Source: Typha latifolia (lineage: Eukaryota > Streptophyta > Magnoliopsida > Poales > Typhaceae). Taken from it: 64,000 nt of DNA. The DNA is taken from NCBI GenBank assembly GCA_019914945.1, contig CM034101.1:7513188-7577187 (forward strand). Direction: 5' to 3'. A program made the translations under genes and the position numbers. Position 1 is the stretch's first letter. Every line of letters begins with the position of its first letter. This document shows positions 10,761 through 21,113 of the stretch, piece by piece. The notes under the pieces were generated by a model. The model was not told the origin of the DNA and ran no database searches. It worked only from the letters and a program-made list of their open reading frames with translations.

Positions 10761-10786
10761 TTAGCCTCAAAGAGAAGATCGTATCA

Positions 10787-11614
10787 TAATGGAGCTTGGC
10801 AACAGTGACAGAGTGGTGATGTTGGCAGAGTTTGGTGACGGCGAGCTCGAGAAGGGAGGATGCAGAGCTTGGTGATGGCGACAAAGTGGTGATGGTGTGG
10901 AGCTTGGTCATGGCAAGCTCGAGGAGGGAGGAGGCGGAGCTTGGTGACGATGGTGGTGCTTGGTCAGGGCGAGCTTGAGGAGGGAGGAGGCGAAGCTTGA
11001 TGAAGTGACGGAGCTTGGTGACAGCCGACGAGTGGTGATGGTGGTGGAGATTGATAACGGGAGCTAGAGGAGGGAGGATAAGATTGATGAAGTGACGAAA
11101 TGGTGATGGCAGTAGAGCTTAGTCATGGCGGAGATGCGATGGTGGTGGAGAGCTTAGGTTGGCAAGCCATCAAGCTTAAGGAGGGATCGGAGGAGGTGAG
11201 GTCGGTGACACCGCGACCGGGTAGGTGATGGTGTCCGGTGATCGATGATGGTGAGGACGCCGAGGAGAGACTTTAGAGTTGGGGGTGGAGGTGGCTACAG
11301 GCTCAATTGGGATTTAGGGGAGATTGAGAGGGTAGGGCTAGGGTGTAATAGATGAGTTGAGTATTTAAATAGCGGGTAAACGAATATCCGTTATCGAATT
11401 TGTATCCTGTTAATATTAGTTATACCCGTATTCGTATCCGGATCCGAATATTTTCTTAATAGACTATCCATATTCGGATCAGGATCCGGACATTTTATTG
11501 TACTCCTATCCATATTCGAAGCTAGATCAAATAAGATTTTTCTATCCGTATCTAATTCGATCCTGATCGAATAGCAGGTTGGGTTGGACTTAAACAGACC
11601 CATTTTCACCCCTA
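10787..11614. mobile_element. Right arm of the hAT-like element
   Basis: About 830 bp. The first 500 bp are made of degenerate GAGCTTGGTGATGGCGA-like repeats, G-rich and without a long open frame. The last 240 bp hold inverted copies of the CGGATCCGAAT motifs of the left arm, then the terminal inverted repeat. Confidence 0.65.
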
Positions 11615-11622
11615 CTTACATC

Positions 11623-12693
11623 ATATCAGGATCACATCATTGATGTTGTTAGACATCAAACTTTCTTTAGATTCAAATTCTATAATCTAGGGTGCTAGGG
11701 TGATCCAATTCGAGGGAAATTTGAAAACCCTTGATAAACCTATTAGTTTGTTTCTTATTTAATTTCAAAACTCTTTTTTTTATTTCTTATATATAGCGTC
11801 TTACGGTTTGTATTTTGAGTATATATTGAATTATCGAATATATTACTGTTTTCTTTTATATCTATCTTTCTATCCATCTATATCATTTAGCCCTAGTCTT
11901 CCCCTTTGTCTTTTACTTCCCCTTGTTCGTCTCACTTTGTTTCAGCATTCTCTACCTCTGGTATAGTTCTTAGGTCATTATATGTCCTTGCTAAGTCTTT
12001 TCTCAACCTTTCCTTTAAGTTCAAAGATTACCCCTAGCCTCTTGAAATCCCTCAAAGAGATAGAGAATGGAGAGAGATATAGAGAAATTAAAAAAATTTA
12101 TTCATTCAATTTAAAGCATGTCTAAGATATGAGTTATAAATATTCTATTTATAAAAAATAAGACAAAGAGAGCTAAAACTGCATAAGAGATAATTAATTA
12201 AATATAATTAAACTGGTAACTATATCTCGCTTAGATTGTAACATGATGTCACTGATCTAATCATTTGATTATTATTTTGGACATCTTATCAATATTTGCT
12301 GATTACTTTTCTTAAAATTGCCTAGACTTTAATAAATTCTTGCAATTGAGAGATTCACACTAAATTTTGACTCGGTCTCACATGAGACTTTGCGTGTATC
12401 ATATTCTTTTAAAAATTAATAATAATGATACACTAAAAGAATCAAAAGCAAAGAATGCAAAAATCAACAATATTTTATTAGCTCCACATTGAAGCTCACC
12501 AACATTTTATTCAATCAGCTGCCGTGGGGTCCATCATTACGATCACATTATTGCCCCTCAACGGAACTAATTAACGAGCACATGCAGCCCCATATGCTGC
12601 CACCTAACCACCCACTCCTAACGCTATTCTTCCATTAAACCAACCATAAACTCTTTCCCGCAGCTTACTTTGTAGCAGCACACAAAGACACAC
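11623..12693. other. Intergenic DNA upstream of the calmodulin-like gene
   Basis: AT-rich, with no coding potential. The last 150 bp before the ATG are C-rich and pyrimidine-biased. I could not identify a clear TATA box there. Confidence 0.5.
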
Positions 12694-13290
12694 ATGTTCT
12701 CTTCTTCCAGGTTCCATTGCCATCCTCTATGCAAGCCAGTTGGATCTTTCCTACTAAAGCTCAAAGCCATCAGCAGAAGAGGTAGATCCAAGAGCCTCTC
12801 CACCAAATTCAACTGGCTATCCTTTTCCATCGCCGCTATGGAGTTACCAAACCAACTGAAACTAGTGTTCGACCTCATCGACTCTAATGGTGACGGCAAG
12901 ATATCCCCCGTCGAGCTAGGAGAAGTTCTTCTATGCCTCGGGCACAAGAGCTCTACACTGGCGCAGGAGGTAGAAGTAATGATCAGAGAGGTGGATAGCA
13001 ACGGCGATGGCTTTATCGACTTGGATGAATTCATGCAAGTAGTTGGTGGACAGAGCGAGAGGGAGTTGCTGGGTAGCCATGAAGATCTCATAGAAGCTTT
13101 TCAGGTGTTTGATTTGGATAGGAATGGATTCATCTCGGCAAAAGAGCTGAGGAGAGTGCTTGTTGGGCTTGGGCATGGCAACTGCAGTCTCAGAGAGTGT
13201 AGGCTTATGATAAGAGGGGTTGATAAGAATGGAGATGGGATGGTGGACTTCGAGGAGTTCAAGTCTATGATGACTTCTTCGAGGACATAA
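12694..13290 (+). CDS. Calmodulin-like calcium-binding protein (CML), four EF-hands
   Basis: A single-exon, 198-residue calcium sensor. Four canonical EF-hand loops are present: DSNGDGKISPVE (63-74), DSNGDGFIDLDE (101-112), DLDRNGFISAKE (140-151) and DKNGDGMVDFEE (177-188). All have Asp at loop position 1 and Glu at 12, so all four should bind calcium. Plant CMLs relay calcium signals to targets and usually lack introns. The first 48 residues are basic and hydrophobic (SFLLKLKAISRRGRSKS), not part of the EF-hand core. A second in-frame Met at residue 49 (12838) would give a 150-residue, calmodulin-sized protein. I keep the upstream ATG because the frame is open and clean, but the choice is uncertain. 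A possible AATAAA lies at 13456-13461. No frameshifts. The exact CML number cannot be told. Confidence 0.93.
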   Translation: MFSSSRFHCHPLCKPVGSFLLKLKAISRRGRSKSLSTKFNWLSFSIAAMELPNQLKLVFDLIDSNGDGKISPVELGEVLLCLGHKSSTLAQEVEVMIREVDSNGDGFIDLDEFMQVVGGQSERELLGSHEDLIEAFQVFDLDRNGFISAKELRRVLVGLGHGNCSLRECRLMIRGVDKNGDGMVDFEEFKSMMTSSRT

Positions 13291-14631
13291 TACGAGATCT
13301 TCTGGTAACCTATTGATGATTATGGAATAACAGTCACAAATTAACTTCTGTAGAGAAAAATTGCAGTCAAATTAGTGCGAATTAGGATTGGTATTTATGT
13401 GTATTTTGCATATCACCGCCTAATTTTGGTACTATATGTTTCAGATCTGCTGAAAAATAAACACTAGCATCTGATCTGCCACTTGAAAAAAAGGTAAACT
13501 ACGTGGAAGTTGTTGGTAATAGTAGAGTTGTTTTACTTTTCTATCCTTGCATGTTCAAATAACAACTTATCTGCATGTCTTTATGGGGTAGGAACCATTC
13601 ATCTGTATGCAATTAAGAAAGGATTCTTTTACATAATTGCCTCTGAGAACTCTCAAAATATCACATATATATTTGTAAATGATTTAAAAACTATATAATA
13701 TTATACTATAAAGAAAAATATCTTCTTTTATGCGAGACAAAATTATTAATAAATATTTTACATTTTGAACTTTAAAAGAGAAATGTTTTAGTAATTTTCA
13801 AAAGTGTCAAATGATCTTAGTGATAATTATGCTCTTTAAAAGTTTTCGGTGTTAATTATATAAAGAAACCTAATAAGAAAAGATAAAACGAAGAGAAAGA
13901 TTTTTTCGAAACGGCATAAACATCCTTCATAAATATGTGGTTGTTAATTGATAGGTTTCTCCGTGGAATCTCTTCCTTATTGCATTCACTTTCACAGATG
14001 GGCTTGCGTGTATATGTTGGCAAGCATATATATATATATACACCATTAATTCCATATGGAGGAGGAGAAGAAGAGGAAAGGTCTAACGGCACCCAAGATA
14101 AAGAACAAAGACATCTTTGTCAATGATGTGCCAACGAAAGTCGTCTTAGTTTCGTGCTCGTAAAATATGCCGGTAAGAACACTGAAATGAGTGGTCTATG
14201 ATTTCGATCTGATGGGCTTGGACTTCGCTCTTGCGACAAGATTACAGCCACTTCTGAAGTAAATCTATTTTACTAGATAACAACATTGGCACGTAGTTCA
14301 TTAATTCTAAATTGTCCAAATCTAAAATTTACCTTTGTCGTCTATATAAATTGGCAGATTCATTTATGGGCATAATATTTCTACTAGTATATACTCTTTT
14401 GAATTTTCTTTTTGGAGGGAAAGCTCATAGGTAGCACAATTTATTAGATTACAAAAGAGATTAATACACAGGTGATAGGTGAGATAGATTTAACTATAAT
14501 AAACAAAATTACAAATGAGGACAAAACATTAAGTCTATGGGGACAAAACATATAAAAAAGATATGCAACCATGATAGATTCACAAGCACAAGAAGCTTCG
14601 TATTAACATGTGATTTTAGCATGATCTTATG
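13291..14631. other. 3' flank of the CML gene and AT-rich intergenic DNA
   Basis: Includes a candidate poly(A) signal (AATAAA, 13456-13461) and a short TA run near 14028-14041. The small open frames here show no family resemblance. No mobile-element boundary was seen until the solo LTR at 14632. Confidence 0.5.
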
Positions 14632-15497
14632 TGTTACGCACCAAATCTAGAACGATCTATCCGTAGAATGATCATGAGATTTTGATGGGTAGTAATCTCG
14701 AAAGTCTTGGATCTAATGGCTTTGGAATGAAGTCAATCGGAGATTCAAATGGAAAGTTATGGTTAAAATAGTGGAGCAAAGTCAGATAGGGTAGAACGGT
14801 AAATAACTGATATTACGGCGGTCGTCGAAGAGTGGCGAATGGCTAAGAATGGTCATGGAGAACCGTATAGTAGAGTGGCTGCTGGAGGAGGAAAGTGGCT
14901 AGGGTTTGAAAAATTAAGATACTTTTACGGCTATGATCTACTCCTATAGAGATAAAAATAATCTAACGGCAGACGTTGCTAATAAAGACGAAAAGAAATA
15001 TTTTGCTAAACTCACATTTATTCAATGCAATCATTCAATGATCATCAATTAGGGTCCTACTTCATATATTTATAAAGGCTAACTCTAGACCGACTTTTAT
15101 TATGATTTGCCTTATTAGCTTATATTAAAGATAAATATGACTTAGAGATAAATATAACTTAGCTAAATTAGCATTCCTTATCTTTCTCAAAATATTTCTT
15201 CATTCTTCCAAACATAGAGTCCTAATTTGGAGAAACCTTGAATATGAAAATTGTATATCAAGAGGTCATTGACCTTTTCCAATGGTTCCATAATATTCAA
15301 GCGACTTCTAAATATCTGTAGAATATTTTTTTGAAATTGCGCAGAAGTTAGCTAAACTAAACTTAAGCTAATTAAATAAACTCTAACTTACTTAATCTCT
15401 AACTATACTACATAAGCAGAATAAATAAGATAACTAGACTCAATTTATCGAGCCCAATGTCCCTATGATGTGATCTAATCTGACCCGGATTGCATAA
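14632..15497 (-). mobile_element. Family E solo LTR with TTATG target duplication
   Basis: Minus orientation. The 3' end reads ...GGTGCGTAACA (14632 side) and the 5' end TTATGCAATCCGGG (15497 side, TG mutated to TT). It is flanked by TTATG at 14627-14631 and 15498-15502. A TATA stretch (tttataaa on the plus strand near 15070-15077) marks the promoter. There is no internal region, so it is a recombined solo LTR. Its first 230 bp are homologous to the U3 of the chimeric LTR at 17263. It has no TTCGAA cluster. Confidence 0.75.
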
Positions 15498-15502
15498 TTA
15501 TG

Positions 15503-16085
15503 AATCTCCTAAGACTAGAGATTGAATGTAGATCTAGCCATTGGTACAGGTGGTTTGCATCCTATTCGAGCCCTAATATGATATATGGGAAGAAGATATT
15601 ATTTGCAATTATGAATTATGAAGTTGGAGTTTAGCACCTCATGACGCAATTTTTATCAAGGCCTTTGAAACACTCACCACTAAATACACATGCTCCTCAC
15701 GTGGGAAGTACCAACGTGGTGTTTATATGACCTAATGATCAATATTTTCAGAAAGTATTAGAGACAGAATTAGTTTTACCAGAATATAAGTCCAAGAACC
15801 CAACACAAAATATATGTCCATACAACCTAAAACATTAAGCCCACGTAGGAGTGATCATTCATCTAAACAAAGTAAACATAAACTATTTAAATTTTATGTA
15901 TTTGAACATGAATATTTTATTCACTTTGGGCTCCTATTTAAGTGGGGTCCACACATTATTAATGGTGGATTAATTTGAAGCGGTTTATGCATTCAAACCC
16001 GAAGTGATGTGTTCGTCCCTTAATGACCAGATCCAAAGCATATTTTCTTGTTTAACTCTTTAAATAGACCTGCAGTTTAATTCTC
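15503..16085. other. Unassigned AT-rich DNA before a copia remnant
   Basis: No gene, LTR end or repeat unit recognised. It may be decayed 5' sequence of the copia element that becomes recognisable at about 16090. Confidence 0.4.
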
Positions 16086-17262
16086 TTTGTTTGCACAAAA
16101 AGAACTCTAAGAAAGAGAACTCTGAGAAGAAAAAGCCACACGAAGGTTCTGATGTTGATGACATGCATCTCTCCATTGTTGTCTCTAAAGTAAACCTAAT
16201 TGGTGAAGATCCTAAAGAATGGTGGATAGACATTGGGGCTACTCGACATGTTTGTGTCAACATGTGGATGTTTTCATCTTATCAAACTACAATAGATGAA
16301 AACGTTTACATGGGCAATTCATCAACTTTCAAGGTGGAAGAAATGGGGAAGATTATATTGAAATTGACTTTAGAAAAATAACTTACTCTCAATGATGTGA
16401 TGCACATCCCTGACATTTTCAAGAATCTAGTTTCGAAATCATTGTTGAGTAAGAAGGATTTTAAGTTGGTGTTTGATTTGATAAGTTTATAATTATCAAA
16501 AATGGCATGTATGTAGGAAGACTTATCTAATGACTTCTTTAAGATGAATGTAATGACTATGATTCGAAGAATAAAAAAGATGAATTTTCTTCTACTTACT
16601 TGTTTGAGTCATATGAAATATGGTATGGTAGATTAGGACATATTAATTATAGTATATTGCATAGATTAACTAATATTCAATTGTTGCCTTTCATATTTAT
16701 TTGAATAATAAATGTAAAATATGTGTGAAAGTCAAGTCTAGACTTCGTTTCATTCCCATTAAATGAAGGACAAAACCTCTAGAATTTGTACATACCAATG
16801 CATGTAACTTGAAATTTATTCAAACTAGAGGTGGGGAAAAAAATTAGTACTTCTATTGATACAAGATACTTTTATGTGTATTTGCTAAGAAGTAAAGATG
16901 AGGCATTAGAAATGTTTATACATTTCAAAACTAAGGTTGAGAACCAATTTAGCAGAAAATTTAAAATACTAAAAAGTGATAGAGATATGAGTCACTATCT
17001 GCACAAATATATGATAAAAATAAAATTATTCATCAAACAATGGCTCCATATGCTCTATAGCACAATGATATTGCTAAACGTAAAAATAATACTCTCAAAG
17101 AGATGATGAATGCCGTATTGATAAGTTTTGATTTACCTTATGAGAGGATGCTTTATTTTCTGCAAATCACAATCTCAACTGGTTACTTCATAAAAAATTA
17201 GATAAAACACTTTATGAATTATGAAAAAGTCGAGAACCTAGCTATTAATTCATAAGTGTGTG
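16086..17262 (+). pseudogene. Ty1/copia remnant: protease, pre-integrase and integrase pieces
   Basis: A run of broken frames. Protease reads EWWIDIGATRHVC (16220-16258), followed by YMGNSSTFKVEEMGKI; the catalytic D-S/T-G has become D-I-G, so the enzyme is dead. The pre-integrase motif IWYGRLGHINYSILHRL lies near 16618-16668. Integrase core pieces follow at 16831-17106 (YFYVYLLRSKDEALEMF, then KSDRDMSHY) and a decayed EMMNAVLISFDLP at about 17100-17140. Many stops and frameshifts. The reading continues after the inserted LTR at 18135. Confidence 0.8.
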
Positions 17263-18134
17263 TGATACGAATCAGATCAAATCGGATAACATCAAAAGGA
17301 GATTAGGCTCAATGGATTGAGTCTAATTATCTTATTTGGTTATTTGGTTTAGTTAGAGTCTTAGTAGGTTAGGATTTTATTTAATTAGCTAAATCTAACT
17401 TTGCGCAGTTTCGAGAAAATATTCATATAATAATCTACACATATCCAAATAATATCAAACCAGTTTGACAAGGTCGCTAACCTCCAGATCTACAACTTTG
17501 ATATTCATGAAGATAAGGAATACTGGTTTAGTTAGTTTGTTAGGGTTTCATATTATTTTAGGACTTGTTGGCTAGCCTCTATAAATATGTGGATAGCAGC
17601 CAACTTCATTATGCTATTGTATTATTGATTTTTTGCCCTATCTTCCTTCTAGACTCCTCCCTTCCATATCTACCGTTGGCAACGTTTATCCTCTCTTCTA
17701 ATCTCCCTCGATTGTCGAGCCACCCCTCTTTTTTGGGATATTGACCACTTTTGTTCGTCTATTTCCTTTAATCACCTCCACAATCCATCCTCATCTCTAT
17801 ACTGTCACTACCACCATCACCCACGTTATTTCGTATTTTTGTCCCTACTATAGTTCGAATCTACAAAGGATATAAATACAAAAGTTGTAGATTAGGAAGT
17901 TATGGATCCAACCCAATTAGTTTTGTAATTTGCTGAGTAACGAACAATATCTGAGAAATATTTTCCCACAATTGTACGGACTGCTTCAGGCAATAAATTC
18001 AGATCTTAAGGAATTGTTCCGTAGCCGATCTTTTGGTTCCAAATCTCATCATTTGGTACAAGAACCTATCATTTGGTATTAGAGCTCTAACAAATTGGTA
18101 TCAGAGCTTATCAATTCGGTATCAGAGCCTATCA
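17263..18134 (+). mobile_element. Chimeric E/A solo LTR ending in a primer-binding-site array, target duplication GTGTG
   Basis: Starts TGATACGAATCAG and ends AGAGCCTATCA. Flanked by perfect GTGTG copies (17258-17262 and 18135-18139). The insertion splits a copia integrase whose reading resumes after it. About 17263-17520 matches the family E LTR start (14632-15497, reverse strand). From about 17530 it matches the family A LTR (ttagggtttcatatt onward, TATA near 17578). Its last roughly 105 bp are successive 20-22-bp primer-binding-like units, the last two carrying GGTATCAGAGC. Confidence 0.88.
18030..18134 (+). repeat. Array of primer-binding-site-like units inside an LTR
   Basis: Five consecutive units of about 20-22 bp, each a variant of TTGGTATCAGAGC followed by a TATCA-like end. 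The cores are TTGGTTCCAAATC, TTGGTACAAGAACC, TTGGTATTAGAGC, TTGGTATCAGAGC and TCGGTATCAGAGCC. The units become closer to the canonical site towards the 3' end. The GTGTG duplication begins right after the last one. Confidence 0.85.
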
Positions 18135-18779
18135 GTGTGGGGGTGCCTGGCAAAAGTTGCTATTCTAGTTTCTAAAAGGACAAAAAATGGATTTAACACT
18201 ATTGCTTTTATATTCATTTGTTATGCTCGTGCATATTGTTTCTTAGTTCACAAATTAAATAATTCTGAGTTACATAAGAATACAATTAGTGAGTTTAGGA
18301 ATGCATTGTTCTTTGAGAATGTTTTCCATATAAGTCTACATTAAAGGTAACTTCTATTAATTTGTTAAACTTATGAGAATGTAGAAAGAAGTGAACATTA
18401 GAGTCCATGTAAGAAGGAAATGATAAGGAACTTAGACAAAGTAAGAGGGCAAGGACTTCTACATCTTTTGGTCTTGATTTTCTAACATATTTGTTAGAAA
18501 AAGAACCTCAAAGTTTCAAGGAAGCAATGTCTACATCTAAAGCTTCTTTATGGAAAGAAGCTATTGATAGTAAAGTTGAATTCATCTTGCAAATCATACT
18601 TGGGAATTGGTAGATCTTCCATTAGGGTGTAAAACTTTGGGTTAGAAAACGATCTTCAAAAGAAAGATGAAAATAGATTGTTCAATCAACAAATACAAGG
18701 TGAGACTTGTAGTTAAAAGATATAGATAGACAAAGGGAATAGAATACGTTGATACATATTTGCTAGTTACAAGAATAAT
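18135..18779 (+). pseudogene. Ty1/copia remnant continued: integrase C-terminus and RT start
   Basis: This resumes the interrupted copia element. WGCLAKVAI (about 18138-18164) and YARAYCFLVHKLNNSE are the conserved integrase C-terminal region. After frameshifts the RT start appears: ASTSFGLDFLTYLLEKEPQ, SLWKEAIDSKVEF, a WELVDLPLGCKTLG-like stretch and INKYKVRLVVKRYR, ending GIEYVDTYLLV at about 18765. These are the opening motifs of the copia RT family. The rest is lost where a minus-strand family A LTR begins. Confidence 0.85.
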
Positions 18780-19476
18780 AGACAAAGGGATTAGATTAGT
18801 AACTCCCTGATCTACAATTTTTGTATTTACGCCCTTCACAGATTTAAATGGAAACTGGGACGAAAACATGAAATATTGTAGGTGATGGTGGTGGTGACGA
18901 CTGGAGTGGATGTTAGGGTTATGGATGATTATGGAGATGAAGATGGATGGTGGATATGATTAAGGGATATAGACAAAGGGAACGAAGTGGTCAAGATCTC
19001 AAATAAGTGGGGTGACTTGACAGACGAGGGAGATTAGAAGTTAGGAGAGATCTTGCCAATGGTAGAGGTGGAATGATGGTGAAGAGGGAGGAGGGAGATT
19101 AGGGTATATAGATGATAGAGGCAAGAAATTAATATTTCCATAGCAAAATGAATTTGGCTGCCATCCACATATTTATAAAGGCTAGCCAATATGTCCTAAA
19201 ATAATAAGTAACCCTAATTCTAGAGGATTCCCGCCGATCACGTTTGAACGTGCTTGATCGCGTTTGAACGCTCAAAAGACGTTCTCTATATGTGCGAACA
19301 TGATGTAGGCATTCGAACGCACTTTTCGCGTTCTCTGTATTTGCGAACCTAATACAGGCATTCACAAAGGCATTCGAACACGATCCCTCTTACGTTCGAA
19401 CGCGACTTATAGAAATTTTATTTTAATAAAAATAAACAACTAATGTAATAAGAAAAGATCCTAACTAAGTGTATCA
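18780..19476 (-). mobile_element. Family A copy 3: 3' LTR, truncated
   Basis: Minus-strand LTR. Its start TGATACACTTAGTTAGG is at 19476 and the purine-rich tract before it is at 19477-19500. The TTCGAA-type cluster (19228-19405) is partly eroded to TTTGAA/TTCAAA forms. The LTR runs to about 18780, where the copia sequence takes over, so the U5 end is missing and no target duplication can be tested. Confidence 0.78.
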
Positions 19477-19489
19477 GCCCACCACACTT

Positions 19490-20640
19490 CCCCACCTTAC
19501 CCACAAGGTGAAAAATCGGGGAAATGCTCCAAAATATCAGTCTCCAACTCCCATGTCGCTTCATCGGATGGCTTACTAAGCCACTCGACTAGAATCTCCA
19601 TCTCTAATTTGGTACCATGTCGTCGTCGGCGCCTAGCAAGTACACGAACTAGCTCTACAATCTCTATCTCCTCTAATGGCTCCAATAGAACTGATCCAAC
19701 GACCTTATGATCTCCAATCCGCTTTCTCAGTAATAAAACATGGAAGATAGGATGCACTCTCGACCCCTCCGGCAGCTCCAAATGATAAGCAACTGAACCA
19801 ATATGCTCTAACACCCGAAACGGACTAAAGTAGCGATGTGCTAACTTTTAGTTTCACATCAGACACAAGGTCACCTGTCGATATGGTTGCACCATCACAA
19901 ACACACAACTGCCGATGTCGAACTCTTGCTCCCTATGGTTGTGATCATAACCTTGCTTCATGCGGTTTTGAGGAAGTTTAAGATGAGCACGCAACCTCAT
20001 CAATGTGGCATCTCTATCCATCATAGCTAAGTCCACCTTCGTCTGATTTGCAGATGCCACTAGATCATAAGCATATAACGTTGGAGCCGTGCTTCCATAC
20101 ACCACCTCAAATAGAGTTATGCCAATGCTACTATGATAGGCGGTGTTTTAAGACCACCTCCCCCCCCCCCCCTCCCCCCCACAACGGTAAGAACTCTAAC
20201 CATCGTCTCGGCATCTCTCCAACGAAGTACCTCAAATACTACTCAATGCATTGATTAACCATCTCAGTTTGGTAGTCCATCTATGGATGGTAGGCCGAAC
20301 TAAAGTTCAATCGAGTCCCCTGCAATTTGAAAAACTCCGTCCAAAAGTCGCTCATAAATACACGATCACGATCTGAGACAATCGTGTGAGGCATGCCATG
20401 TAACCGAGCAACATCTCTAACAAAAATTTTAGCCACCGACTTGGCTAAAAACGGATGTGACAATGCCAAAAAATGCGCATACTTGCTCAATCTATCAACC
20501 ACCACAAGGATAATGGAATAACCACATATCATCGGAAGACCCTCTATGAAATCCATAGAAATGTCTTCCCAAATACGGTCCACTATAGGTAAAGGCTGAA
20601 GTAATCCGGTGGTAGTAGTAGGAATAAGCCAAGCGTTCAT
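19490..20640 (-). pseudogene. Family A copy 3: integrase and chromodomain
   Basis: Minus-strand pieces. The integrase core at 20281-20640 has EDISMDFIEGL, VSDRDRVFMSDFW and FSSAYHP. The region with MVYGSTAPTLYAYDL lies at 19854-20105. The C-terminus and chromodomain at 19497-19814 read VAYHLELPEGSRVHP, then RRHGTKLEMEILVEWLSKP and TWELETDIL. A C-rich run (20158-20181) interrupts the middle. At 20602-20609 an 8-bp CCGGATTA (minus strand) joins the end of RT (PTTTTGL) to integrase (LQPLP), deleting RNase H and the zinc-binding domain. Confidence 0.83.
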
Positions 20641-21113
20641 GCATGCAACCTCTTAAGAATTCGCCGCTATACCATCCGCTGAAATGATATGGTCTAAATA
20701 CTCCACTTGTGGTACTCTCCGTAGGCACTTGGACTTCTTGATCTTCAATTGGTTTTCATTCATTAAATTCAACACGTCCTCCAAATGCCGCCAATGGTCC
20801 AATTCAGGCCTTGAAAGGTAGCTGCAATATTGGTGAGACCAAAAGGCATCACCCAGAACTCGTAATGCCCATTCGGAGTCCAAAATACAATTTTGTGCAT
20901 AGGTAATAGCATTTAGTGCCCGATAATCGACACAAAAATGACATGTTCCATCCTTTTTTGCACCAATAGTAACAGGGGATGAGTATGAGCTATGACTTGG
21001 TTGTATGAGGCCTTGCTTCAACATCTCGGCTACCATCTTGGAGATAACTTCTTTTTACATATGTGGATAACGATATGCCTCATGTTCCTTGGTGTAGCCC
21101 CGGGTACAATCTT
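20641..21113 (-). pseudogene. Family A copy 3: RT fragment without the catalytic palm
   Basis: Minus-strand RT pieces: [30 protein letters not shown], then in a shifted frame a [18 protein letters not shown] stretch, and [21 protein letters not shown]. The xVDD catalytic motif and surrounding strands have been deleted. It abuts a plus-strand family A LTR at 21114, mirroring the arrangement at 521. Confidence 0.8.

Larger units (their letters stand above)
6495..10786 (+). mobile_element. Family A copy 2: near-complete chromovirus nested in the hAT-like element
   Basis: This is a bounded Ty3/gypsy element: truncated 5' LTR (6495 to about 6692), gag, protease, integrase with chromodomain, and a full 3' LTR ending at 10786. 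It is flanked by TGATG (6490-6494) and TAATG (10787-10791), matching at 4 of 5 positions. The ends are TGATACGAT and ATCGTATCA. Reverse transcriptase and RNase H are absent, removed in frame between protease and integrase. It could not move without help from another element. It is the best-preserved family A body in the window. Confidence 0.85.
9875..10786 (+). mobile_element. Family A copy 2: complete 3' LTR (912 bp)
   Basis: Starts TGATACGATTCGGAC after a degenerate purine tract and ends AGATCGTATCA. The U3 part holds about ten TTCGAA-related palindromes (9983-10207). A TATA box, TATAAAAG (10251-10258), follows within about 45 bp. An inner AGATCGTATCA at 10734-10744 is followed by a canonical TGGTATCAGAGCC (10748-10760) and then a second AGATCGTATCA (10776-10786). 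The target-site match and the related solo LTR at 56054-56963 both place the true end at 10786, so a primer-binding site lies inside the LTR. Confidence 0.82.
5665..11622. mobile_element. hAT-like non-autonomous DNA transposon (interrupted), with 8-bp target duplication
   Basis: The element proper is 5673-11614. The left end TAGAGGTGAAAACAGATC and the reverse complement of the right end, TAGGGGTGAAAATGGGTC, form imperfect terminal inverted repeats. They are flanked by TTTACATC (5665-5672) and CTTACATC (11615-11622), matching at 7 of 8 positions. An 8-bp duplication with A/G-rich TAGGGGTG-type ends is characteristic of the hAT superfamily. Sub-terminal regions (5680-5910 and 11370-11600) carry inverted, repeated CGGATCCGGAT-like motifs. 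No transposase is visible. Without the nested retrotransposon the element is about 1.65 kb. Confidence 0.8.
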
